Source: JBFXAF01 sp050178915
GTDB taxonomy: Bacteria; Pseudomonadota; Alphaproteobacteria; Rhizobiales; Rhizobiaceae
Direction of reading: 5' to 3'
Length of the DNA: 64,000 nt
Assembly (NCBI GenBank): GCA_050178915.1
Contig: JBFXFO010000001.1
Location: 1-64,000, forward strand
Shown: positions 24,670 to 32,696 of the stretch, piece by piece
Position numbering within the stretch: position 1 is the stretch's first letter
Layout: every line of letters begins with the position of its first letter
Position numbers and translations under genes: made by a program
The notes under the pieces: model-generated
What the model saw: only the letters and a program-made list of their open reading frames with translations
Told to the model about the DNA's origin: nothing
Databases searched by the model: none

Positions 24670-25782
24670 ATGCTCGATCCGATCTGGAACTTCTTCGGAT
24701 GGCTGTTTCGCACGATCTGGCAGGGGCTGGGGCTGCTCGTCAGCGGGCTGCTGGCGCCGTTCCGCTGGATCGGCCAGTGGTACACGCAGCGCGGCTGGAT
24801 CCTGAAGCTGGTGGTCGGGCTGGTCGCCATCGCGATCGTCGTCCTGTACGCGCTGTTCTTCTGGAACACGCAGACATGGCCGGGCTTCAACCCGAACTAC
24901 GTCGATGCCTACGAGTTCAAGAAGCGCAGCATCTCGGCGGGCGAGGTGGCCGGCGACGGCTCGGCCAAGGTCTGCGGCAAATCCGGCATCGTCGAGGTGG
25001 CGATCGATCTGACGGACTACAACGTCAACCAGAATGCATGGATTTCCTCCACGCTCGCCTACAAGCTCGGCTTCTTCCTCGTGGCCGACTGGGACGACAC
25101 GCCCTTCTTCGACAACAAGGCGTCGTTCCAGCGCGGCATCAACCAGGCGCTGCGCACGACGTCGCTCGAACTGGTGAACCATCTCGGCCGCGTGGCGGCG
25201 ACCTCGCAGATCGACCGCGATCTCGAAAGCGCGCGCGGCAACTTCTTCTTCGACGAGGAGACGTGGTACTTCGGCATCCACCCGTTCGGCTTCAAGACGC
25301 CGACGCCGAGCTACCATCGCGATGCGATCGGATTCCTGCGATCGTTCAACACGCGGCTGGAGAACTGCTCGGCGGTGTTCGACGCCCGCTCGGACAATCT
25401 GCGCAGCTACTTCACCAACATCGTCAGCGCGATGGGCGACACCTCGGCGCTGCTCAAGGACCGCGTCGAGAACCACGCCGGCGGCGTGTTCGACTTCCGC
25501 GCCGACGACCGCTTCTGGTTCGCCTACGGCCAGATGTATGCCTATTACGGCATGATCAGCGCGGCGCGCGCCGACTTCGAGGACGTCATCAAGCAGCGCA
25601 ACCTGAATGCGCGCTGGGACGAGATGGAGAACAATTTCCGGCGCGGCCTGGAGATCAGGCCGTGGATCGTCGCCAACAGCAGCCCGGACGGGCTGTTCGC
25701 CAGCCACCTTTCCACGCTCGGCCTCTACGTGCTGGAGGTGAGCCGCAACATGTCGCAGATCAGCGACGTGCTGGCGAACTGA
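24670..25782 (+). CDS. DUF2333-family inner-membrane protein, last cluster gene
   Basis: A 370-aa protein with a single strong transmembrane helix near the N-terminus (residues 45-67, ILKLVVGLVAIAIVVLYAL) preceded by Trp/Arg-rich amphipathic segments (WNFFGWLFRTIWQG). A large, probably periplasmic domain follows. DUF2333 proteins have no known function. It could anchor the AAA+ complex at the membrane, which is inference from position. It is 12 bp after the preceding gene. Confidence 0.85.
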   Translation: MLDPIWNFFGWLFRTIWQGLGLLVSGLLAPFRWIGQWYTQRGWILKLVVGLVAIAIVVLYALFFWNTQTWPGFNPNYVDAYEFKKRSISAGEVAGDGSAKVCGKSGIVEVAIDLTDYNVNQNAWISSTLAYKLGFFLVADWDDTPFFDNKASFQRGINQALRTTSLELVNHLGRVAATSQIDRDLESARGNFFFDEETWYFGIHPFGFKTPTPSYHRDAIGFLRSFNTRLENCSAVFDARSDNLRSYFTNIVSAMGDTSALLKDRVENHAGGVFDFRADDRFWFAYGQMYAYYGMISAARADFEDVIKQRNLNARWDEMENNFRRGLEIRPWIVANSSPDGLFASHLSTLGLYVLEVSRNMSQISDVLAN

Positions 25783-25965
25783 GGGCGCTGCGCCGGCGAC
25801 TCGCCGCAGGCGTTTGCGGGCGGCGTGAGGTTTCTGAGGCGCGCCTGTCGCTTTTTGCTTATTGCGCGGCTGTTTTGAGACGGCGGGCGGCGCCGTTGTC
25901 GGGCTTCCATGTGCCCCGAAAACAGGGCATATGGCGCCCGAATTCCACACATTTGGGGAAGCAGA

Positions 25966-27645
25966 ATGGCCGAGTTCAAATCCGACATCGAGATCGCGCG
26001 CGCGGCGAAGAAGAAGAACATCATGGAGATCGGGGCGAAGCTCGGCATCCCGTCCGAGCACCTGCTGCCCTACGGCCATGACAAGGCGAAGATCTCCGCC
26101 GAGTTCATCGCCTCGAAGCGGTCGGCCAAGGACGGCAAGCTGATCCTCGTCACCGCCATCAACCCGACGCCAGCCGGCGAAGGCAAGACGACCACCACGG
26201 TCGGCCTCGGCGACGGCCTGAACCGCATCGGCAAGAAGGCCATCACCTGCATCCGCGAAGCCTCGCTCGGGCCGAATTTCGGCGTCAAGGGCGGCGCGGC
26301 CGGCGGCGGCTACGCGCAGGTCGTGCCGATGGAGGACATGAACCTCCACTTCACCGGCGACTTCCACGCGATCACCACCGCGCACAATCTGCTGTCGGCG
26401 CTGATCGACAACCACATCTACTGGGGCAACGAGCTCGGCATCGACACCCGCCGCGTCGCCTGGCGCCGCGTCATGGACATGAACGACCGCGCCCTGCGCG
26501 AGATCATCTGCTCGCTCGGCGGCGTCGCCAACGGCTATCCGCGCGAGGCCGGTTTCGACATCACGGTCGCCTCCGAGGTGATGGCGATCCTCTGCCTCGC
26601 CACCGACCTGAAGGATCTGCAGAAGCGCATCGGCGACATCATCGTCGCCTACCGCCGCGACAAGAGCCCGGTCTATGCGCGTGACCTGAAGGCCGACGGC
26701 GCCATGGCCGTGGTGCTGAAGGACGCGATGCAGCCGAACCTGGTGCAGACGCTGGAGAACAACCCGGCCTTCGTGCATGGCGGCCCGTTCGCCAACATCG
26801 CGCATGGCTGCAATTCGGTGGTCGCCACCACGACGGCGCTGAAGCTCGCCGACTATGTCGTCACCGAAGCCGGCTTCGGCGCCGATCTGGGCGCCGAGAA
26901 ATTCTTCGACATCAAATGCCGCAAGGCGGGCCTCAAGCCGGCGGCTGCGGTCATCGTCGCCACCGTGCGCGCCATGAAGATGAATGGCGGCGTGAAGAAG
27001 GAAGACCTCGGCAGGGAAGACGTCGAGGCGGTGAAGAAGGGCTGCGCCAATCTCGGCCGCCACATCGAGAACGTGAAGCAGTTCGGCGTGCCGGTCGTGG
27101 TGGCGATGAACCACTTCGTCTCCGACACCGACGCCGAGATCGCGGCGATGAAGGACTATGTCTCGCAGCAGGGCGCCGAGGCGATCCTCTGCAAGCACTG
27201 GGCGAAGGGTTCGGAAGGCATCCTCGACCTCGCCAACAAGGTGGTCGAGCTGGCCGAGAGCGGCTCGGCGCAGTTCTCGCCGCTCTACCCGGACGACATG
27301 AAGCTGTTCGACAAGATCGACACGATCGTGAAGCGCATCTACCGCGGCTCGGAGGCGATCGCCGACAAGAGCGTGCGCGACCAGCTGCACGCCTGGGAGC
27401 AGGCCGGCTACGGCCACCTGCCGGTGTGCATGGCGAAGACGCAGTACTCGTTCTCGACCGACCCTAACCTGCGCGGCGCGCCGACCGGGCATGTCGTGCC
27501 GGTGCGCGAAGTGCGCCTCTCGGCCGGCGCCGGCTTCGTCGTGGCGATCTGCGGTGAGATCATGACCATGCCGGGCCTGCCGAAGACGCCGTCCTCGGAG
27601 AAGATCTACCTGAACGATCAGGGCTACATCGAAGGCCTGTTCTAG
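25966..27645 (+). CDS. fhs: Formate--tetrahydrofolate ligase
   Basis: A 559-aa enzyme that makes 10-formyl-THF from formate, ATP and THF. The P-loop TPAGEGKT is at residues 68-75. Further family marks are GGAAGGGYAQVVPMEDMNLHF, the ITTAHNLLSALIDNH segment and FVHGGPFANIAHGCNS. The length equals the family norm. The ATG at 25966 is preceded by GGGGA at 25955. It likely has its own promoter in the 183 bp after the DUF2333 gene, and a strong hairpin follows the stop. Confidence 0.98.
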   Translation: MAEFKSDIEIARAAKKKNIMEIGAKLGIPSEHLLPYGHDKAKISAEFIASKRSAKDGKLILVTAINPTPAGEGKTTTTVGLGDGLNRIGKKAITCIREASLGPNFGVKGGAAGGGYAQVVPMEDMNLHFTGDFHAITTAHNLLSALIDNHIYWGNELGIDTRRVAWRRVMDMNDRALREIICSLGGVANGYPREAGFDITVASEVMAILCLATDLKDLQKRIGDIIVAYRRDKSPVYARDLKADGAMAVVLKDAMQPNLVQTLENNPAFVHGGPFANIAHGCNSVVATTTALKLADYVVTEAGFGADLGAEKFFDIKCRKAGLKPAAAVIVATVRAMKMNGGVKKEDLGREDVEAVKKGCANLGRHIENVKQFGVPVVVAMNHFVSDTDAEIAAMKDYVSQQGAEAILCKHWAKGSEGILDLANKVVELAESGSAQFSPLYPDDMKLFDKIDTIVKRIYRGSEAIADKSVRDQLHAWEQAGYGHLPVCMAKTQYSFSTDPNLRGAPTGHVVPVREVRLSAGAGFVVAICGEIMTMPGLPKTPSSEKIYLNDQGYIEGLF

Positions 27646-28047
27646 GACCCCGCTACTGCCTTCTCCCCGTCCTGACGGGGAGAAGGTGCCGGCTGGCGGA
27701 TGAGGGGCTGCGGGCCTTCGAGACTTACCCCCCGCACGTCGACTGGACGGCCGCTGCACGCGGAGCGCAGCGGTCAACACATGCCCCTTGCGGTGACTTC
27801 GGCGGGAAAACTGCCCTTCATCTGGACAACGGCCTCGGCGGCAACGCGTCCCCGTCTCAGTCATTCACGCAAAATTTGTCTGACCCGGAAAGCGGACGAT
27901 GCGCTGATCCGGCAGGTGCCGGGGACGAGCCGGTCCCGTGGCCGTGCTCACGTGTCTGGTCGGCCTTGACCTGTCTGCCTGAATGACGTTAGCGCCGCTT
28001 TGGCGTTGCTGGTCAGTCGGTCCGTGACCCTCGCAAACAGGGAGAAC
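27646..28047. other. fhs/dehydrogenase intergenic region
   Basis: These 402 bp hold the repeat/terminator at 27659-27686 and, downstream, no supported gene. From about 27700 on base composition is less uniform than upstream, marking entry into the accessory patch. I see no tRNA or attachment-site core. Confidence 0.5.
27659..27686 (+). terminator. Terminator-like palindromic repeat after fhs
   Basis: A perfect 13-bp stem (27659-27671 with 27674-27686) closes a 2-nt loop. The stem CCTTCTCCCCGTC/GACGGGGAGAAGG and the following GTGCCGGCTGGCGGATGAGGGGC form the commonest rhizobial intergenic repeat, here probably doing duty as the fhs 3' end. There is no T tract. Confidence 0.75.
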
Positions 28048-29064
28048 ATGATGAAGGCATTTCAGCTCGGCGAACGCAAAGGACTCAGTTCGCTGACCGC
28101 GACCGTCAGACCCGATCCAGTCGCAGGACCTGGGGAGGCGATCGTCGCGCCCCGACTGGTCAGCCTCATCAGTCGCGACCTGCAGATGCTTCGTGGCACG
28201 TATGGCGGCGACCTGCCTCCTGAAAGAATTCCGGTCTCAGAAGGGGTCGGTATTGTCGAATCCATTGGCGAAGGCGTCAGCCAGGTGAAGATTGGTGATC
28301 GTGTCATTTGCGGGCACTTCCCGACCTGGCTTGACGGTGACTACCAACCGGACGTCTTTGGACACGATATCGGAGTCACTCATGACGGATGGCTCGCGGA
28401 GAAAGTGGCTCTCCCAGCGGCGTCTCTGATCAAGGTCCCCGACAAACTCGCGGACAAGGACGTGGCGGCTCTCGCCTCTGCGTCCCTGACAGCATGGAAT
28501 GCCTTGGTCAGGATCGCCCACGTCAAAGCCGGTGATCTGGTCCTGTGTCTGGGGACTGGCGGCGTCTCGATGGCAGCGTTGAAGATTGCGAAGGTTCACG
28601 GTGCACGCGTCGCCGTCACGTCGTCCAGTGACGAGAAACTCGAAAAGGCCCGACAGCTCGGAGCGGACATCCTGGTCAACTACCGCAAGCATCCTGACTG
28701 GGCGGCTCAGCTGATGTTGGCGACAGCTGATCGCGGTGCCGATATCGTCATCGAGACCGGAGGGGTTGATACGATGGGGCAGTCAATTGCTGCTTCGGCC
28801 GTGAATGCCCATCTCATCGTTATCGGCGTGTCGCCTGGAAACGGGCCCGCGATCCCGGATTACGTCGCCTTCATTAGAAAGAACATAACCATTCGTGGCA
28901 TCGCAAACGGCAGCCGCTCGATGTTTGTCGAACTGCTGGATGCCATTGAGGCGAACAACATTGAGACTGTTGTCAGCAAGGTGTTCAAGTTCGACGAAGC
29001 TCCTGAAGCAATTGCCTACTTTGCAGCAGCGGAGCATGTGGGAAAGGTGATGATCGAGTTCTGA
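28048..29064 (+). CDS. Zinc-independent medium-chain alcohol-dehydrogenase-family oxidoreductase
   Basis: A 338-aa MDR-superfamily protein with the N-terminal GroES-like fold (IVAPRLVSLISRDLQ), a nucleotide-binding domain with LCLGTGGVSMAALKIA and VVSKVFKFDEAPEAIAYF near the end. The catalytic-zinc Cys and the GHE motif are missing (SRDLQ occupies the usual C-x-SD position), so it resembles quinone-oxidoreductase-like members rather than zinc dehydrogenases. Codon usage is less GC-biased than that of its left neighbours, suggesting horizontal acquisition. ATGs at 28048 and 28051 lie behind GGGAG. The substrate is unknown. Confidence 0.85.
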   Translation: MMKAFQLGERKGLSSLTATVRPDPVAGPGEAIVAPRLVSLISRDLQMLRGTYGGDLPPERIPVSEGVGIVESIGEGVSQVKIGDRVICGHFPTWLDGDYQPDVFGHDIGVTHDGWLAEKVALPAASLIKVPDKLADKDVAALASASLTAWNALVRIAHVKAGDLVLCLGTGGVSMAALKIAKVHGARVAVTSSSDEKLEKARQLGADILVNYRKHPDWAAQLMLATADRGADIVIETGGVDTMGQSIAASAVNAHLIVIGVSPGNGPAIPDYVAFIRKNITIRGIANGSRSMFVELLDAIEANNIETVVSKVFKFDEAPEAIAYFAAAEHVGKVMIEF

Positions 29065-29375
29065 TCCATCGCGCACCGATCGCACCACGATCGGTGCGCC
29101 CATCCCATTCCTGGCTTCGAACCGAGCATCGTCCATCACCGGTACATAATCGGACCGTCGGCAGTGCGCCCCCCATGCACGGAGGGGCGCCTTGCCTTGA
29201 GCATCCGACCTACACTTCCCTGCAATTCAACGACCGCTTCGCGCCTCACCTCCGTCGTTCGAGCCGCTAGGGCCACCCGGGGCCCGCAAAGCGGGGTCGA
29301 TGAAGGGATTATATGTCATGTGAGCGGTCGGTGCAGGCTGGGACGTATCACGGCATTGCCCCCAACACGCTTCCG
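29065..29375. other. Intergenic region between convergent genes, with two hairpins
   Basis: These 311 bp separate the convergent dehydrogenase and LysR genes. The first hairpin (29071-29081 with 29089-29099, 11-bp perfect stem, 7-nt loop) follows the dehydrogenase stop. A second (29166-29172 with 29184-29190, 7-bp stem) lies further on. Neither has a clear T tract. No gene is supported. Confidence 0.5.
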
Positions 29376-30308
29376 TCATCCCTCTCCCACAAGGCCAAAC
29401 ACCTCGCACACCTGCGCCGCCAGCATGTCCGTCATCGGCTGGCGCGGGGTGCGGCCCTTGAGCATGAGAAAGCGGGTATCGGGGAGATCCGGTAGGCCCT
29501 CGTCGGGCCGGACGTTGCGCAGCCCGTCTAGCAGGGGCTCCTCGGCCAGCGCGCAAGTGATCGCTAGTCCGACCTGAACGGCGGCCAGCTGGCCGCGTGT
29601 TGTCGACGATGTCGAGACGATGCGGTATTTGCGTCCACCCTGCGATAAGGCCCGGATTGCCATGGCGCGCCACTGGCATTCGCTGTTTTCGACAGGAAGA
29701 AACGGGCAGTTGCCCGGCGAGGTCGACAGCGGCAGCGGATCTTTAAGATGCTGGCTATGCACGTCGGAGGTGACCCATCTTGTCGCGCATCGCCAGATCT
29801 CGATCGCAGGCCATAGGCGAGGCTCGAGACCCGCCGTTATCAGGACGAGATCGAGTTCACCGCTCTTCAACTTCAGCGCCAGGGAACACGACGCCGAGAT
29901 CTCCACCTCGACCTGCACCGCCGGCGCCACATGCGCGAAGCGATCGAGGATCCGCGGCAGTTGTTGCGCGGATAGTTGCTCGGCGACGCCCAGCCGGACG
30001 GTGCCGTGTACCGGGGTGGCTTGCATCGAGTGCATGATGTCGTCGTTGAGCGCCAACAGCTCGACCGCGCGCTGGAGCAGATACTGTCCCTGCTGGTTCA
30101 GCTCGACGCTGCCGCCCTTGCCGCGGACGATCACGACCTGGCCAAGCACTCCCTCGAGCCGCTGCATCTGCAGCGAGACGGCCGACTGCGTCCGCCCAAC
30201 GCGGGCGGCCGCACGGGTAAAGCTCCCCTCCTCAGCGATTGCGATGAAGCTTCTAAGCAGGTCGAGGTCGAGTCCCGCAGGCACGCCCATGCAATAAACT
30301 TCGCTCAT
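29376..30308 (-). CDS. LysR-family transcriptional regulator
   Basis: A 310-aa LysR regulator. The helix-turn-helix is in SFIAIAEEGSFTRAAARVGRTQSAVSLQMQRLE, and the periplasmic-binding-like effector domain follows. The length is typical. A start at 30290 (MGVPAGL) is also possible. A small DUF1127-like gene (30384) is transcribed divergently, 75 bp away, and is the likeliest target. The DNA sensed and effector are unknown. Confidence 0.9.
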   Translation of the reverse strand: MSEVYCMGVPAGLDLDLLRSFIAIAEEGSFTRAAARVGRTQSAVSLQMQRLEGVLGQVVIVRGKGGSVELNQQGQYLLQRAVELLALNDDIMHSMQATPVHGTVRLGVAEQLSAQQLPRILDRFAHVAPAVQVEVEISASCSLALKLKSGELDLVLITAGLEPRLWPAIEIWRCATRWVTSDVHSQHLKDPLPLSTSPGNCPFLPVENSECQWRAMAIRALSQGGRKYRIVSTSSTTRGQLAAVQVGLAITCALAEEPLLDGLRNVRPDEGLPDLPDTRFLMLKGRTPRQPMTDMLAAQVCEVFGLVGEG

Positions 30309-30368
30309 TCCGCTTATTTGCACAACTCGTTTCCAGTCCCGAAGTGAACAAGGCATCCTCCACCCATC

Positions 30369-30376
30369 AAGGAGGT
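30369..30376 (+). promoter_or_regulatory. Near-perfect ribosome binding site of the DUF1127-like gene
   Basis: AAGGAGGT is 7 nt upstream of the ATG at 30384, indicating high translation of a small protein. Confidence 0.75.
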
Positions 30377-30383
30377 ATTTGAT

Positions 30384-30638
30384 ATGCACACCCAGCAAAC
30401 AACCCCGTTCCTCATCTTCGATTGGCGCCTGCTGCAGATCGTTCTCGCAGCGTGGAACAGGGCGAGCAAATGGCTCAGCCCCAGCGTAGAGCCGGCCGCC
30501 GACGAGCCTGTACGCTCGGAGCTTCCGGCCGACATCCGCTACGACGTGGGCGATCTCGAGTGCCGCATGCCCGCGCGGCGGTTTGCGGAGAGCACCGGGC
30601 AGCAAACGCTGGAGGGGATGTGGCTGCGATATCGGTGA
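30384..30638 (+). CDS. DUF1127-like small protein
   Basis: An 84-aa basic protein with Trp-containing IVLAAWNRASKWLSP and the terminal ELPADIRYDVGDLECR. This looks like the DIGL.R core of DUF1127 small proteins, several of which act in rhizobial and agrobacterial stress and phosphate physiology. The C-terminal extension (MPARRFAESTG...) is longer than in typical members. An optimal ribosome binding site supports expression. It is divergent from a LysR gene that may control it. Confidence 0.7.
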   Translation: MHTQQTTPFLIFDWRLLQIVLAAWNRASKWLSPSVEPAADEPVRSELPADIRYDVGDLECRMPARRFAESTGQQTLEGMWLRYR

Positions 30639-31252
30639 AGGCTTATGCCTGTCCATCATGCAGGTGGTTTCCTGCCTAGCTGCTCATTGGGCGACTGAAC
30701 GAGGAAGATGACGTTTAGTCGGTTTGGGCCAGATGACAGCTTTACGCCCTCAATCCGAGCTGTTCCGACGTGAAGTCGGCAACCGAAAGCTATCGTCCGA
30801 CAACGACATCGGCGCGCCAAACGGCGAGGAAGGATCGGCCGCGGAACGGCAGCTATAACCACGACCGCGGCCGTCAACCACTCCGAAAGCGACGGCTTTC
30901 GAGCAGTCGCGTCCTCGACCTTGGAACGATAGAGTTGGTGTCGTTTGCAGACCACCAGCCACCCGCTTGCCGGCAGCAAATCAGCCCCTCAAATTATCTA
31001 TCCACCCCCTCCGCATGCCGCATCCTGGCCGCCGGAAATGAGAGCGGATGCGCGACGACGAAACACTGCGGCAGATGGCAAGGTTGTTGCTGTCGCTCAC
31101 ACCGAAGGTCGAGACGCTTCAGCACACATCAATTACGCAGAATCGGCGCCGCGCTTTCGCACCGCGGTAGTGGAGACTGCGGATGAACCGGTGCCTTGAT
31201 CTCGGCCCGCCATGATGCAAGCATGCACATGTTATCATATGTTGGAGGAACT
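30639..31252. other. Long intergenic stretch with copy 1 of a direct repeat
   Basis: These 614 bp carry no supported gene. Copy 1 of the duplicated ~165 bp segment occupies 30937-31098. The rest (30639-30936 and 31099-31252) is mixed-codon sequence, in part resembling non-coding or decayed material. Confidence 0.45.
30937..31098 (+). repeat. Direct repeat copy 1 (5' part of the 32052 gene region, decayed)
   Basis: These 162 bp are about 90% identical to 31937-32102. They include the first 17 codons of the gene at 32052 (copy-1 ATG at 31048), but the ribosome binding site is altered (AATGAG instead of AAGGAG) and the frame soon diverges. It lies upstream of the PEBP-like gene, which together with the remnant at 31622-31936 is bracketed by the two copies. 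Confidence 0.85.
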
Positions 31253-31621
31253 ATGCGAACTGTACTGGCAATTGGCACTCTTGTGGCGGCGACTACCGCT
31301 GCCAGTGCCGATATGAGCATGAGTTTCACGTGGGGACCGACGAAGAAGTGCTTCGATAGCAAGTCGCCGCCGATCACCATGTCGGGCGTGCCCGAGGGCA
31401 CCAAGAAGATCAAGTTTGTGATGGTCGACAAGGATGCGCCGAGCTTTTCGCATGGCGGCGGATCGGTGAACTGGACCGGAAAAAAGTCGCTGCCGTACGG
31501 CGCGTTCCGGTACAAAGGCCCTTGCCCACCTTCTCCGCACACGTACCAGTTCACCGCCAAGGCCGTTGACGGGTATGGCAAGACGCTGGCGACCGCGAGG
31601 GCGAGCAGGCGCTTCCCCTGA
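31253..31621 (+). CDS. Secreted YbhB/YbcL (PEBP-like) family protein
   Basis: A 122-aa exported protein. The signal peptide is cleaved near residue 19 (TTAASA-DM). The mature part has WGPTKKCFDSKSPPITMSGVP, MVDKDAPSFSHGGGSVNW and LPYGAFRYKGPCPPSPHTYQF, which is the phosphatidylethanolamine-binding-protein fold as in YbhB/YbcL. It ends ATARASRRFP, matching a shorter, periplasmic branch, so it is full length. GGAGGA at 31244-31249 supports ATG 31253. It sits between two copies of a direct repeat in an accessory region. Confidence 0.85.
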   Translation: MRTVLAIGTLVAATTAASADMSMSFTWGPTKKCFDSKSPPITMSGVPEGTKKIKFVMVDKDAPSFSHGGGSVNWTGKKSLPYGAFRYKGPCPPSPHTYQFTAKAVDGYGKTLATARASRRFP

Positions 31622-31936
31622 AGCGATGGCGGTGGCCGCGAGGTTGCCGCCATGTTCAGCATCACAATCCGCGTGACGGCCTACTGCGCCTGAAGAAGGC
31701 CACAGGTGAGCTATCCTCGGTGGCCACGCGCACAGCTTACGCCAGTGCCATCAACGATACCGGCGACATTGCCAGGACGCATACAGGGCGCGCGCTGGCC
31801 GAGCACGCGGGCCTGTCCAAGCGGGTAGGCGCAAAGGCTTTAAGACGCCGACAACGTGCTCGCCATCCTTCGCAACAAGGTTCCTTCTGAACGTCAGGTT
31901 TCGGGCAGCGATCTACGCGGTCGGAATAGCGATTAA
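31622..31936 (+). pseudogene. Decayed coding remnant with a frameshift
   Basis: From about 31677 the sequence reads GLLRLKKATGELSSVATRTAYASAINDTGDIAR in one frame, then near 31840 continues coherently (NVLAILRNKVPSERQ) only after a frame shift. Codon use is coding-like up to there. No start or intact frame remains. The family is not recognised. Confidence 0.4.
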
Positions 31937-32102
31937 GGGGTCGTTTTCAGACCACCAGCCACCCGCTTGCCGGCAGCAAATCAGCCGCCGCAAATAATTC
32001 TATCCACCCCCTCTGCACCTGCCGCATCCTGTCCGCCGGAAAGGAGAGCGGATGCGCGACGACGAAACACTGCGGCAGATGGCAAGGTTGTTGCTGTCGC
32101 TC
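31937..32102 (+). repeat. Direct repeat copy 2 (intact leader and 5' end of the 32052 gene)
   Basis: This is the functional-looking partner of 30937-31098, with AAGGAG six bases before ATG 32052. The two copies begin exactly 1000 bp apart, and small indels and substitutions separate them. Confidence 0.85.
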
Positions 32103-32450
32103 GCGCGGCTGGCCGAGCGCGCGGCAGGGCGGGCCGCGCCGGTGCGTTTCCTCGTGCTGTTCTTCCTGCGCCCGACGGCTGCGGTCGCGCTGGCGCAATT
32201 CGCGGCGTCCGCGCCGCCCTTCGACATCCCTGACCTGCCGTGCGGCAGCGCCCCTGACGACGCGCTCCGGCTGGCCGAAACCTTCTGCGCGCTCGCCGCG
32301 CTCGTTCTCATGCTGGCGCTCGATCAGCGGGACCGCGCCGTCGCGCATTCCGACGCCGTGCCGGCCGTGCAGACGCTGCGCCGTCTCGACGGCCGGCCGA
32401 GCCCGGCGCGCTGCGCCCGCGCGCCACCGCCGTCCCCGCGTGGCCATCGT
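32052..32450 (+). CDS. Probable small helical protein; 3' end not resolved
   Basis: The reading frame begins with ATG at 32052 behind AAGGAG and gives MRDDETLRQMARLLLSLA and a hydrophobic stretch (RFLVLFFLRPTAAVAL, about residues 32-47), like a small rhizobial membrane-associated protein of unknown function. The frame is not stopped before the next gene: it runs open into 32697, and from about residue 110 on the composition is no longer protein-like. The end at 32450 is only my estimate. Either the true stop is lost by frameshift or the open frame is accidental. Confidence 0.4.
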
Positions 32451-32696
32451 TGCGCGTCCCAAGATGCGGTTCGTCGAACCGGCATGACGATCCCGCTTGC
32501 CTTGCGCACAACCTCGGTGACGGGCAACGAGGCCCCGCCCCGAAGAAGTGCCGAACCCGACAGGTTCATGCAGGCGATCGGGCAGGGGCCGAAACCGGTC
32601 AACCGCAACAGCGCTCCTGCCAGGACAACCGGCTGGACCTTCCCAAGCGTGCGTTCACGGGCCTATCAAGGCGGGCGCAACGCGAGGGTCTCCCGC

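Noticed and set aside
22939..27864. A 1641-codon minus-strand open frame opposite the DUF6638-like, DUF2333 and fhs genes
   Set aside because: It is the antisense shadow of three well-supported plus-strand genes in GC-rich DNA, and its composition (Arg/His/Val/Asp-rich) is not protein-like.
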